Position numbers and translations under genes: made by a program. The notes under the pieces were generated by a model. That model worked only from the letters and a program-made list of their open reading frames with translations. It was not told the origin of the DNA and searched no databases. A DNA stretch of 64,000 nt from Pseudomonas taeanensis MS-3 (lineage in GTDB: Bacteria > Pseudomonadota > Gammaproteobacteria > Pseudomonadales > Pseudomonadaceae), in assembly GCF_000498575.2 (NCBI RefSeq), contig NZ_AWSQ01000001.1, forward strand, positions 1,283,914-1,347,913, in the 5' to 3' direction. Numbering within the stretch: position 1 is the stretch's first letter; every line of letters begins with the position of its first letter. This document shows, one piece after another, positions 27,525 through 36,298 of the stretch.

Positions 27525-29423
27525 ATGGCCCAGCAGAACACCTACAACGCAGACGCCATCGAAGTCCTTTCCGGCCTGGACCCGGTGCGCAAGCGCCCGG
27601 GCATGTATACCGACACCAGCCGGCCCAACCACCTGGCCCAGGAAGTGATCGACAACAGTGTCGACGAAGCCCTGGCCGGCCACGCCAAGTCGATCCAGGT
27701 GATCCTGCACGAGGACAACTCCCTGGAGGTGATCGACGACGGCCGTGGCATGCCGGTGGATATCCACCCCGAAGAGGGTGTGCCGGGGGTGGAGCTGATC
27801 TTCACCAAGCTGCACGCCGGCGGTAAGTTCTCCAACAAGAACTACCAGTTTTCCGGTGGCTTGCACGGCGTCGGCATCTCCGTGGTCAACGCCCTGTCGA
27901 CCCATGTTTCGGTGCGGGTCAAGCGCGACGGCAACGAATACCAGATGACCTTTGCCGACGGCTTCAAGGCCAGCGACCTGGCCGTGATCGGCACGGTCGG
28001 CAAGCGCAATACCGGCACCAGCGTGCATTTCTCGGCGGACAGCAAGTATTTCGACTCGCCGAAATTCTCGATCAGCCGCTTGAAGCACGTGCTCAAGGCC
28101 AAGGCGGTGCTCTGTCCCGGGCTGAGCGTCAGCTTCGAAGACAAGGCCAGTGGCGAGCGCGTCGAGTGGCTCTATGAAGATGGTTTGCGCTCCTACCTGG
28201 AGGATGCAGTCAGCGCCTACCCACGGCTGCCCGAGGCGCCGTTCTGCGGCAGCCTGGCGGGTAATAAAGAAGCGGTGGATTGGGCGCTGCTGTGGTTGCC
28301 GGAAGGCGGCGACAGCGTGCAGGAAAGCTACGTCAACCTGATCCCCACGGCTCAGGGCGGCACCCACGTGAATGGCCTGCGCCAGGGTCTGCTGGACGCC
28401 ATGCGCGAGTTCTGCGAGTTCCGCAGCCTGTTGCCGCGCGGGGTCAAGCTGGCGCCGGAAGACGTCTGGGAGCGGATTGCCTTCGTCCTGTCGACCAAGA
28501 TGCAGGACGCGCAATTCTCTGGACAGACCAAGGAGCGCCTGTCTTCCCGTGAGGCTGCGGCCTTCGTCTCGGGTGTGGTGAAAGACGCGTTCAGCCTGTG
28601 GCTCAATGCCCATCCCGAACTTGGTCAGCAACTCGCCGAACTGGCGATCAGCAACGCCAATCGCCGTCTCAAGGCGAGCAAGAAGGTCGAGCGCAAGCGC
28701 ATCACCCAGGGGCCGGCGCTGCCCGGCAAGTTGGCCGATTGCGCCGGTCAGGACCCGATGCGTTCCGAGCTGTTTCTGGTAGAGGGCGACTCCGCTGGCG
28801 GTTCGGCCAAGCAAGCGCGTGACAAGGAGTTCCAGGCGATCATGCCGCTGCGTGGCAAGATCCTCAATACCTGGGAGGTCGATGGCGGAGAAGTCCTGGC
28901 CTCGCAGGAGGTCCATGACATCGCTGTGGCCATCGGCATCGACCCGGGCTCTAGCGATCTGTCGCAGTTGCGCTACGGCAAGATCTGTATCCTCGCCGAC
29001 GCCGACTCCGATGGGCTGCATATCGCCACTCTGCTGTGCGCCTTGTTCGTCCGGCATTTCCGCCCCCTGGTGGATGCCGGACATATCTACGTGGCCATGC
29101 CGCCGCTGTATCGCATCGATCTGGGCAAGGAAATCTTCTATGCCCTGGATGACGCCGAGCGCGACGGCATCCTCGACCGTCTGGTCGCCGAGAAGCGCCG
29201 CGGCAAGCCGCAGGTCACCCGCTTCAAGGGCCTTGGCGAGATGAATCCACCGCAGTTGCGCGAAACCACCATGGACCCGAATACCCGTCGGTTGGTCCAG
29301 CTGACCTTGGAGGACTACCCAGGTACTCAGGAAATCATGGACATGCTATTGGCGAAGAAACGCGCCGGCGACCGCAAGTCCTGGCTGGAGTCGAAGGGTA
29401 ATCTGGCCGAGGTGCTGCTCTGA
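27525..29423 (+). CDS. parE: DNA topoisomerase IV subunit B
   Basis: A 632-residue ATPase subunit of topoisomerase IV, which unlinks replicated chromosomes. GHKL ATP-binding motifs (EVIDNSVDEALAG, DDGRGMPV, GGLHGVGISVVNAL) lie in the first 120 residues; the TOPRIM metal site starts at E420 in EGDSAGGSAKQ. The start is MAQQNTYNAD; an ATG 18 bases earlier is possible. The stop overlaps the next gene by one base (TGATG). Confidence 0.98.
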   Translation: MAQQNTYNADAIEVLSGLDPVRKRPGMYTDTSRPNHLAQEVIDNSVDEALAGHAKSIQVILHEDNSLEVIDDGRGMPVDIHPEEGVPGVELIFTKLHAGGKFSNKNYQFSGGLHGVGISVVNALSTHVSVRVKRDGNEYQMTFADGFKASDLAVIGTVGKRNTGTSVHFSADSKYFDSPKFSISRLKHVLKAKAVLCPGLSVSFEDKASGERVEWLYEDGLRSYLEDAVSAYPRLPEAPFCGSLAGNKEAVDWALLWLPEGGDSVQESYVNLIPTAQGGTHVNGLRQGLLDAMREFCEFRSLLPRGVKLAPEDVWERIAFVLSTKMQDAQFSGQTKERLSSREAAAFVSGVVKDAFSLWLNAHPELGQQLAELAISNANRRLKASKKVERKRITQGPALPGKLADCAGQDPMRSELFLVEGDSAGGSAKQARDKEFQAIMPLRGKILNTWEVDGGEVLASQEVHDIAVAIGIDPGSSDLSQLRYGKICILADADSDGLHIATLLCALFVRHFRPLVDAGHIYVAMPPLYRIDLGKEIFYALDDAERDGILDRLVAEKRRGKPQVTRFKGLGEMNPPQLRETTMDPNTRRLVQLTLEDYPGTQEIMDMLLAKKRAGDRKSWLESKGNLAEVLL

Positions 29424-30406
29424 TGCGGCGTCTGTGCGTTGCGCTGCTGTTGATCGCGGCTCCGCTGCTGGTCGCTGCTCAACCGTTAGATGAGTTGAAA
29501 CTGCTCAGCGAGCATCCGGTCGAGGGCATCGCCGGGGGTAATCTATCGGGCTTGGCCTGGTGCAGCGAGGCGCTGTGGGCGGTGTCGGATCGCGATGATG
29601 ACCGTTTGTATCGTCTGGATACCAGTCAGACGGTGTGGCATGCCGAAGCCGAACCTTTCGTCGCTCCAGCGCCACCGGTAATGCCACTGCCCTGGGGCTT
29701 GCGCATGAGCACCTGGGTGGCCGGGCAGGTGCGCGGCGGCGACTTGGATTTAGAGGGACTGAGCTGCGACGCCAAGGGCAACCGCTACCTGGTCAGCGAG
29801 GCACATGCCGCGGTGCTGCAGCTTCCACCGGCCGCGGCGCCGCAGTGGTTGAACTTGCCGGGCGGACTGGTTCGTCAGGCCCGCGCCAGTGGCATGCTGC
29901 TGCATGTCAACGCGTTGTTCGAGGGCGTCGCGGTCGATCCAGCCGGAGAGCGCCTGTGGCTGGCTGCCGAGCGCGAGAATCGTGGTTTGTTGGTGTTGCA
30001 CAAGCAACCTTCGAGCTGGCGCTGCACCGGGGGCTGCGTGTTGCTGAGCGAAGGTGGGCAGGAGTCGGCGCCGGCGCAATTGGGCGGCGAGCCGCAGGCT
30101 CGGGATTTTTCTGACCTGGTTTTCTCTCAGGGCAAACTCTTCACTCTGGAACGCCTGGGGCACCGCATCTGCCGTCGTCAGTCGGACAGTGGCGAGGTTG
30201 AGCGCTGCTGGTCGTTCGCCGCGGAGGCGTTGACCGAGGCGCGTCGCTACGACAGTCCGTTCGGCGTTGCCGAAGCCCTGGTGATCGATAAGGACGGCGC
30301 CTGGGTCGGCCTCGATAATGGTCGGCGTGCGCGCGGCGATGGCGAGCAGCGGCCGCTGGTCTGGCGTTTCGCCGCGCCCAAGGGTGGCTGGGGTAATACC
30401 CGGTGA
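29423..30406 (+). CDS. Secreted esterase-like phytase-family protein
   Basis: A 327-residue exported protein. The signal peptide (MRRLCVALLLIAAPLLVAAQ) should be cut near residue 20. The body has beta-propeller-type repeats (GLAWCSEALWAVSDRDDDRLYRL, DLEGLSCDAKGNRYLVSE, FEGVAVDPAGERLWLAAERE) typical of the esterase-like phytase domain. Four cysteines in the last third could form disulfides in the periplasm. It lies between parE and parC, overlapping both neighbours' ends. Real substrate unknown. Confidence 0.8.
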   Translation: MRRLCVALLLIAAPLLVAAQPLDELKLLSEHPVEGIAGGNLSGLAWCSEALWAVSDRDDDRLYRLDTSQTVWHAEAEPFVAPAPPVMPLPWGLRMSTWVAGQVRGGDLDLEGLSCDAKGNRYLVSEAHAAVLQLPPAAAPQWLNLPGGLVRQARASGMLLHVNALFEGVAVDPAGERLWLAAERENRGLLVLHKQPSSWRCTGGCVLLSEGGQESAPAQLGGEPQARDFSDLVFSQGKLFTLERLGHRICRRQSDSGEVERCWSFAAEALTEARRYDSPFGVAEALVIDKDGAWVGLDNGRRARGDGEQRPLVWRFAAPKGGWGNTR

Positions 30407-30927
30407 GTGCGCAAACCCCTGGGCGGCGCGCCGGGCGGGTGATGCTGGTGCTGGCCTGGGGCGCCGGTCTGTTGCTGGCTACGCGGTTTTTCGGCGACTG
30501 GCAGGAAAGCCAGCGCAACCCTAATCGTGCGCCCGAGTCGGTACACGGTAGCGACTTCGTCGAGGTGCGCCTGGCCAGTAGCCGCCAGGGACATTATCGT
30601 GCCGACGGTCAGATCAACGGCGAGCCGGTGACCTTCCTGCTCGACACCGGCGCCACCCAGGTCGCGGTGCCGATCGAGCTGGCCCGGCGACTCGGCTTGC
30701 AGCCCGGCGCGCCAATCATCATCAGCACCGCCAACGGTCGCGCCACGGCCCATCGCACCGAGCTCAACCGCTTGCAGTTGGGCGATATCGTTCTCAAGGA
30801 CGTGGCTGCCCTGATCGCCCCAGGCATGGGCGGCGATGAGGTGCTGCTGGGCATGAGCGCCCTGAAACAACTCGAATTTACCCAGCGCGACGGCAGCTTG
30901 ATGTTGCGCCAATCCACTTTGCAATGA
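30403..30927 (+). CDS. Membrane-anchored retropepsin-like aspartic protease
   Basis: A 174-residue protein with one N-terminal membrane segment (about 13-30) and a periplasmic single-domain aspartyl protease of clan AA. The catalytic Asp is D81 in [13 protein letters not shown], and the hydrophobic [10 protein letters not shown] flap/core region follows. Such single-motif domains act as dimers. GTG start overlapping the preceding stop (GTGA). The target is unknown; it is placed directly before parC. Confidence 0.85.
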   Translation: MSAQTPGRRAGRVMLVLAWGAGLLLATRFFGDWQESQRNPNRAPESVHGSDFVEVRLASSRQGHYRADGQINGEPVTFLLDTGATQVAVPIELARRLGLQPGAPIIISTANGRATAHRTELNRLQLGDIVLKDVAALIAPGMGGDEVLLGMSALKQLEFTQRDGSLMLRQSTLQ

Positions 30928-30934
30928 GGCCCGC

Positions 30935-33193
30935 ATGAGCGAATCCCTCGATTTGAGCCTGGAGGGCGTTGAGCGCCGCTCCCTTGCCGACTTTACCGAG
31001 CAGGCTTATCTCAACTACTCCATGTACGTGATCATGGATCGCGCCCTGCCGCATATCGGCGATGGTCTCAAACCGGTACAGCGGCGCATCGTCTATGCCA
31101 TGAGCGAACTGGGGCTGGACGCCGACTCCAAGCACAAGAAGTCGGCGCGCACCGTCGGCGACGTGCTCGGCAAGTTCCACCCGCACGGCGACTCGGCCTG
31201 CTATGAAGCCATGGTGTTGATGGCGCAGCCGTTCAGCTACCGCTACACCCTGGTCGACGGGCAGGGTAACTGGGGGGCGCCGGATGACCCGAAGTCCTTC
31301 GCCGCCATGCGCTACACCGAGGCGCGTCTGTCGCGCTACTCCGAGGTGTTGCTGACCGAACTGGGTCAGGGCACCGCCGATTGGGTGCCGAACTTCGATG
31401 GCACCCTCAACGAGCCGGCCGTGCTACCGGCGCGCCTGCCCAATCTGTTGTTGAACGGTACCACCGGCATCGCCGTGGGTATGGCTACCGACGTGCCGCC
31501 GCACAACCTGCGTGAAGTCGCCAGTGCCTGTGTGCGCCTGCTGGATGAGCCGAACGCTACGGTCGAGCAGCTTTGCGAGCATGTGCTCGGTCCCGACTAT
31601 CCGACCGAAGCGGAGATCATCACCCCGCGTGCCGACCTGCTGAAAATCTATCAGACCGGCCGTGGCTCGGTGCGCATGCGCGCGGTCTATCGCATCGAAG
31701 ACGGTGACATCGTGGTCACCGCGCTGCCGCACCAGGTCTCCGGGGCCAAGGTGCTGGAGCAGATCGCCGGGCAGATGCAGGCGAAGAAGCTACCGATGGT
31801 CGCCGACCTGCGCGACGAGTCGGACCACGAACACCCGTGCCGCATCGTCATCATCCCGCGCTCCAATCGGGTCGACGCGGCAGAGCTGATGCAGCACCTG
31901 TTCGCCACCACCGAGCTGGAGAGCTCGTACCGGGTGAACGTCAATATCATCGGTCTGGATGGCAAGCCGCAGGTGAAAGACCTGCGTACCCTGCTGGCCG
32001 AGTGGCTGACCTTCCGTATCGGTACCGTACGCCGACGTCTGCAGTTCCGCCTGGACAAGGTCGAGCGACGCCTGCATCTGTTGGAAGGCTTGCTGATCGC
32101 CTTCCTCAATCTGGATGAAGTGATCCATATCATCCGCACCGAGGAGCAGCCGAAAGCCGTGCTGATGGCGCGTTTCGGTCTCACTGACGACCAGGCCGAC
32201 TACATACTCGATACCCGCTTGCGCCAGCTGGCGCGCCTGGAGGAAATGAAGATCCGCGGCGAGCAGGATGAGCTGGCCAAGGAGCAGGCACGACTGCAGG
32301 CACTGCTTGGCAGTGAGAGTAAGCTGCGCAAGCTGGTGCGTAGCGAAATTCTCGCCGATGCCGAGACCTACGGCGATGCCCGGCGCTCGCCGATAGTCGC
32401 GCGTGTCGAGGCGCGGGCACTCTCGGAAACCGAGTTACTGCCGACCGAGCCGGTTACTGTGGTGATTTCCGAGAAGGGCTGGGCGCGCTGCGCCAAGGGC
32501 CATGACATCGATGCCACGGGGCTGTCCTATAAAGCCGGTGACGGCTTCAAGGCTGCCGCTCCGGGGCGCTCCAACCAGTACGCGGTATTCATCGACTCGA
32601 GCGGGCGCAGTTACTCCCTGGCGGCTCACTCGCTACCTTCTGCGCGCGGGCAGGGCGAGCCGCTCAGCGGTCGCCTGACCCCGCCACCAGGTGCGACTTT
32701 CGAGTGCGTATTACTGCCGGATGATCAGGCATTGTTTGTTATCGCCTCCGACGCGGGCTATGGCTTCGTGGTCAAGGGCGAGGATTTGCAAGCCAAGAAC
32801 AAGGCCGGCAAAGCGCTGCTGAGCCTGCCGGCGGGGGCCAAGGTGGTGCCGCCGAAGCCCTTGAACAATCGTGCCGAGGACTGGCTGGCGGCGGTAACCA
32901 CCGAGGGGCGTCTGTTGCTGTTCAAAGTGGCCGATCTGCCGCAACTGAGCAAAGGCAAGGGCAACAAGATCATCGGCATTCCCGGTGAGCGGGTCGCCAA
33001 TCGTGAGGAATACCTCAGCGACTTGGCGGTGTTGCCGGTCGGCGCGACCCTGGTGCTGCAAGCAGGTAAGCGCACGTTGTCGCTCAAGGCCGATGACCTG
33101 GAGCATTACAAAGGCGAGCGCGGTCGGCGTGGTAACAAGCTGCCGCGCGGCTTCCAGCGGGTCGACGGTCTGCTGGTCGAGCCGCTGGCATGA
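30935..33193 (+). CDS. parC: DNA topoisomerase IV subunit A
   Basis: A 752-residue DNA-cleaving subunit. The catalytic tyrosine is Y127 in [11 protein letters not shown], the [14 protein letters not shown] block is at the N-terminus, and the C-terminal beta-pinwheel is present. The quinolone-determining positions read S87 and E91 (GDSACYEAM), the susceptible-type residues. A GAGGCCCGC stretch precedes the ATG, 7 bases after the protease gene. Confidence 0.98.
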   Translation: MSESLDLSLEGVERRSLADFTEQAYLNYSMYVIMDRALPHIGDGLKPVQRRIVYAMSELGLDADSKHKKSARTVGDVLGKFHPHGDSACYEAMVLMAQPFSYRYTLVDGQGNWGAPDDPKSFAAMRYTEARLSRYSEVLLTELGQGTADWVPNFDGTLNEPAVLPARLPNLLLNGTTGIAVGMATDVPPHNLREVASACVRLLDEPNATVEQLCEHVLGPDYPTEAEIITPRADLLKIYQTGRGSVRMRAVYRIEDGDIVVTALPHQVSGAKVLEQIAGQMQAKKLPMVADLRDESDHEHPCRIVIIPRSNRVDAAELMQHLFATTELESSYRVNVNIIGLDGKPQVKDLRTLLAEWLTFRIGTVRRRLQFRLDKVERRLHLLEGLLIAFLNLDEVIHIIRTEEQPKAVLMARFGLTDDQADYILDTRLRQLARLEEMKIRGEQDELAKEQARLQALLGSESKLRKLVRSEILADAETYGDARRSPIVARVEARALSETELLPTEPVTVVISEKGWARCAKGHDIDATGLSYKAGDGFKAAAPGRSNQYAVFIDSSGRSYSLAAHSLPSARGQGEPLSGRLTPPPGATFECVLLPDDQALFVIASDAGYGFVVKGEDLQAKNKAGKALLSLPAGAKVVPPKPLNNRAEDWLAAVTTEGRLLLFKVADLPQLSKGKGNKIIGIPGERVANREEYLSDLAVLPVGATLVLQAGKRTLSLKADDLEHYKGERGRRGNKLPRGFQRVDGLLVEPLA

Positions 33194-33341
33194 GGCTTGG
33201 CGCGTGCGTTGGTGCCTACAAGGCTGGAGTCCTAAGGCGGTTTGGCGGATGATAGTCGGCCGCGGGATGCGCCAGTGCGGCTGAGTGCGTCTGCTAACCC
33301 AGGTTTTACTGCCGGCAGTTAATGTCGGCTGGATGAGAGTA

Positions 33342-34046
33342 ATGATTGCAGTGCGTCTTCCCTTGATTTTGTTGGCCGGCTTACTTGGTCTGGTCGGTTG
33401 TGCGCAGTACCAACCGGTACCGCTGTATCAGCTGGACAGTGGCAATTCAGAGGTGCCAGCTGATAAAGACGGGGTGGCGGTACTGCTGGGGCCGGTGACG
33501 GTGGCCGATTATCTGCAGCGTGAAGCCCTGCTGCAGCGTCAGGAAGATGGCCGTCTGACGACCACTACCGAGGCGCGCTGGGCTGGCAGTCTGGCCGCGG
33601 ATATCGATCAGCAATTACTGCGCCAGCTGGCTTCGCGGCTGAACAGTCAACGCCTGCTGCTGGCTCCCGCCAGCCCAGGCTTCGTTCCGCAGATACAGGT
33701 TCAGCTGTCTATCACTCGTTTGGATTCTGGGCCACAGTTACCCGCAGTGCTCGAGGCGCAATGGCGTCTGCTGGGTAAAGGGGGGCAATTGCTCGACGGC
33801 CGGCTGGTGCGCAAGGAGGAGGCGCACCAGGGCACTATCACCGATCAAGTGCGAGCGCAGAGCCTGGTGATGCAGCAGCTGGTCGAGGAATTGGCGCTGG
33901 CGGTGGAAGAGTTCGGTAATGCCACCCCGGCGGTTGCAGCGGAACCGCGCAAGAAAGCGCCTGCTGCGCCGGTGCGGAAACCAGAAGCGCCGAAGATTCC
34001 GGTGGCGGAGCCGATCAGAATAGATGCCGAGGTTTTTCGCTTCTGA
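33342..34046 (+). CDS. PqiC-family (ABC transport auxiliary) lipoprotein
   Basis: A 234-residue lipoprotein. From the chosen ATG the signal is MIAVRLPLILLAGLLGLVGC, with the lipobox ending at C20; an ATG three codons earlier is also possible. The body follows the PqiC/DUF330 pattern (YQLDSG, VAVLLGPVTVADYLQREALLQR, LAADIDQQLLRQLASRL). The C-terminal ~35 residues are a Pro/Ala/Lys-rich tail. PqiC relatives work with MCE-type lipid transport proteins, but no pqiA or pqiB gene is adjacent, so its partner lies elsewhere or differs. Confidence 0.78.
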   Translation: MIAVRLPLILLAGLLGLVGCAQYQPVPLYQLDSGNSEVPADKDGVAVLLGPVTVADYLQREALLQRQEDGRLTTTTEARWAGSLAADIDQQLLRQLASRLNSQRLLLAPASPGFVPQIQVQLSITRLDSGPQLPAVLEAQWRLLGKGGQLLDGRLVRKEEAHQGTITDQVRAQSLVMQQLVEELALAVEEFGNATPAVAAEPRKKAPAAPVRKPEAPKIPVAEPIRIDAEVFRF

Positions 34047-34127
34047 TCGAGGCGTTCCGGCCTCGGTAGGGGCTAGCGCTGCTTACGACTGGCGTGAGCG
34101 CCGCGGCTGTTACCGCTTGTTGTTGGG

Positions 34128-34151
34128 AAGCCCGCCTGGTGCGGGCTTTTT
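34128..34151 (+). terminator. Rho-independent terminator after the lipoprotein gene
   Basis: AAGCCCGC and GCGGGCTT form an 8-bp stem with a 5-base loop, ending in a run of five T. It closes the parE-parC-lipoprotein stretch. Confidence 0.9.
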
Positions 34152-34489
34152 CATGGGCGTCGAACTAAGGCGCAACGCAGGCGCTAAAAAGCCATCGATA
34201 AAGGGTTGAGGCTTCAATAGGGCGCCAGGGCATGAAGAAACGCTGAGGGCTCCACGGCCACAATCAGGCGACACCCAGGCCGCCATTGGTCAGGGCGTCC
34301 AGCAGGCTGTGGAAAGGGGGGGGCAGGTTGATCCGCGGGGCGGAAGTGAGCGGGCTGCAGCCGGGCGGGAGGCCGCTCGGCGCCGCGAGTAGTCCGCTCA
34401 TGTCGACGAGCAGTCGCGAGTGACTGAAGCCTCGGCTGCCGAGCGCTAGCCCTAGGGCAGGCGCGGCAGTGGGTGGTTGATCAGTGTGG
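34152..34489. other. Gene-poor stretch with a coding-like minus-strand frame
   Basis: No annotated-type gene is evident on the plus strand. On the minus strand a frame stays open from inside the end of the ahpA-type gene down to a TGA at 34264-34266 and has GC-rich third positions; the segment from its only ATG is listed separately. The remaining ~110 bases next to the terminator show nothing supportable. Confidence 0.45.
34264..34401 (-). CDS. Possible small CDS or gene remnant downstream of the ahpA-type gene
   Basis: Forty-five codons from ATG (34401) to TGA, reading MSGLLAAPSGLPPG...INLPPPFHSLLDALTNGGLGVA. Upstream of the ATG the same frame continues without a stop through LGLALGSRGFSHSRLLVD and into the end of the preceding gene, so the ATG may not be the true start and this could be a remnant of a longer reading frame. 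Codon choice is strongly G/C at third positions, unlike random intergenic DNA. No ribosome site is convincing and I recognise no family. Confidence 0.3.
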   Translation of the reverse strand: MSGLLAAPSGLPPGCSPLTSAPRINLPPPFHSLLDALTNGGLGVA

Positions 34490-36046
34490 TCAAGACCGTG
34501 CGCGGTTATCGTGCATGCGCGCCAGTTGGCGCTCCAGCAGCGAGGGGTAGGGCTCTAGAAGACGTTCCACGCAGCTGGCGCCTTCCGGACTGGCAATGGC
34601 ACGAATCCGGCTGCGCTGACGGACCAGAGGGTCCTCGCCGACGCCTCGGTCGAGCAGCAGCAGGTTACGGCTGTGCTGTGACAAGGCTAGGGCGCTCTGG
34701 GCGGTGTCGCTGAGCAGCAGGTCGCCCTGGCTCAGGTCGAGCAGTGCTTCGCCCTGAGTCAGGCCCAGTTGCAGCTGGAGAGTGATGCCGCTGTCGGCGA
34801 CCTCGATTTGCAGGGCGTGGCCGAGTGCGCGCATCAGCTCGCCGCAGCAAATGGCGTGAGTCAGGTAATCCGCGCCGCTGTCCTGGCTATGGAACAGCAT
34901 CAGGCTGCTGCCGTCACTCAGGGTGTGCAGTTCGCCTTGATACAGTGCTGCGGCCTGGTTCAGGCAGTCGCGGTAGCGCTGCAGCAAGTCCAGCAGGCGT
35001 GCCCGCGGCAGGCGGCGTAATTGCTCCTGAGCGCCGAGCTGGATGGCCAGTACGGCGCTGAACTGGGGGGCGATAGGGGCGTGCGGGGTGTCAGGCAGCG
35101 CCGTTGCATCATCGCGCAAGTCGGCGAATGGATCGTCGTCCTGCTCTTCGCTCATATGTGCTAGAGGTCGACGGGCCGGGCTGTCCTGCTCGGATTCATC
35201 GCTCAGGTCGTCGAGGTGTTCGTCGTGCAGGCCGCGGACCCTGAAGTCGGGCTCATCATCGTCCTGGCCTTGCAGATAGTCAGGTTCATCGTCGCCATAG
35301 TCCTCTTCGTCGTGGAAGTCTTCAGGCTCAGGTTCGATCTCGGGCTCGGGCTTTTCCGGCACCAGACGCGCTTGCAGTTGGCGCGCCAGGTCACCGATCT
35401 CGTCATGGCGTCCGGCGCCTGGGGCAGGGTCGTCCGGGTCGCGCAGCCATATGCGCAGCTGCATCAGCGGGGTGGAAATGTGTCGACCCAGGCGTAGGCT
35501 CAGGCTCAGTGTCAGTGCCAGCAAAATCAGGCTGAGAATACCCATGCTCTGCAGGCTGATGGTCATCGGCTGCTGAAACTGGCGCATGTCCAGGCTGATC
35601 CGCAACTGACCGGCGATGACCTCTTGAAAGGTGATCGGGATCGAGTACAACCCTTCGGTCTCTCCGAGCATGCTCTGGCTTGGGCGCGAGCCAGCTTCTG
35701 CGAGGATGCGGTTGTCCACGCTGTAAATCGCCGCATGGGCCACCAGCGGATTTTTCACCAGATTATTCAACAGCACATTCAGGCTGAGGATGTCGTTGGA
35801 CACCAGCAGCTCGGTGGTCGAGGCGGCGGTCTGGGTTATCAGGCTGGTGCCGAGGGCTTCGGCTTGTTGCTGCATGGCTTGCTTGAACTGCATGCCAATC
35901 ACCCAGGCGTAGATCACCAAAGCCATGGCAACCAGCAACAGACTATGGCTGGCGATGCGCAAAGCCAGTGGTACGCGGCGCTGGCGCAGGGCCTGAAACA
36001 GCAGGAGGAAGAAGTTGTCGGGCTTTACGGGGGTGGGCCGGTTCAC
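34490..36046 (-). CDS. AhpA/Smp (YtjB)-type membrane protein with long acidic linker
   Basis: A 518-residue inner-membrane protein. Order: TM1 (about 32-52), periplasmic domain (53-165), TM2 (166-186), a HAMP-like segment (187-228), an acidic linker (231-318; 37 Asp/Glu in about 89 residues) and a C-terminal domain (about 328-518) resembling a nucleotide-cyclase fold. The Smp/YtjB relatives lie next to serB in enteric bacteria, and here it is divergent from serB. No catalytic cyclase residues could be assigned. Function unknown; a membrane sensor is plausible. Confidence 0.8.
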   Translation of the reverse strand: MNRPTPVKPDNFFLLLFQALRQRRVPLALRIASHSLLLVAMALVIYAWVIGMQFKQAMQQQAEALGTSLITQTAASTTELLVSNDILSLNVLLNNLVKNPLVAHAAIYSVDNRILAEAGSRPSQSMLGETEGLYSIPITFQEVIAGQLRISLDMRQFQQPMTISLQSMGILSLILLALTLSLSLRLGRHISTPLMQLRIWLRDPDDPAPGAGRHDEIGDLARQLQARLVPEKPEPEIEPEPEDFHDEEDYGDDEPDYLQGQDDDEPDFRVRGLHDEHLDDLSDESEQDSPARRPLAHMSEEQDDDPFADLRDDATALPDTPHAPIAPQFSAVLAIQLGAQEQLRRLPRARLLDLLQRYRDCLNQAAALYQGELHTLSDGSSLMLFHSQDSGADYLTHAICCGELMRALGHALQIEVADSGITLQLQLGLTQGEALLDLSQGDLLLSDTAQSALALSQHSRNLLLLDRGVGEDPLVRQRSRIRAIASPEGASCVERLLEPYPSLLERQLARMHDNRARS

Positions 36047-36078
36047 AGAGCGCGGCTCATGTCGAGGAGTTGCCGCGC

Positions 36079-36106
36079 AGTATAGCGATCACCCTGCACA
36101 GGGCAA
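36079..36106 (-). promoter_or_regulatory. Candidate sigma-70 promoter for the ahpA-type gene
   Basis: On the minus strand TTGCCC (36106-36101) and TATACT (36084-36079) are spaced by 16 bases and followed by GCGCGGC, about 30 bases before the ATG at 36046. Confidence 0.6.
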
Positions 36107-36298
36107 AGCGCTGTGCGTGCTCGTATAGCGGCGGAAATGGGTAGAATGTGCATCTTTTTACGGGTTCTGCTGAGTTCACTCGGCGGCGGAAAACAACTGA
36201 GGGTTCTGCACGGGCTGCGGCGTTGCAATTCGCTGCGCGACGGGTGGTCAATCCGCTGATTGATCACTAGCCAGAAACCGACTCCTGGAGGCTACGCA

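Noticed and set aside
27504..29084. A 526-codon open frame antisense to parE
   Set aside because: A shadow caused by GC-rich third positions; parE motifs are intact on the plus strand.
34024..34209. A short plus-strand frame across the terminator at 34128
   Set aside because: It contains the terminator hairpin and overlaps the lipoprotein gene end.
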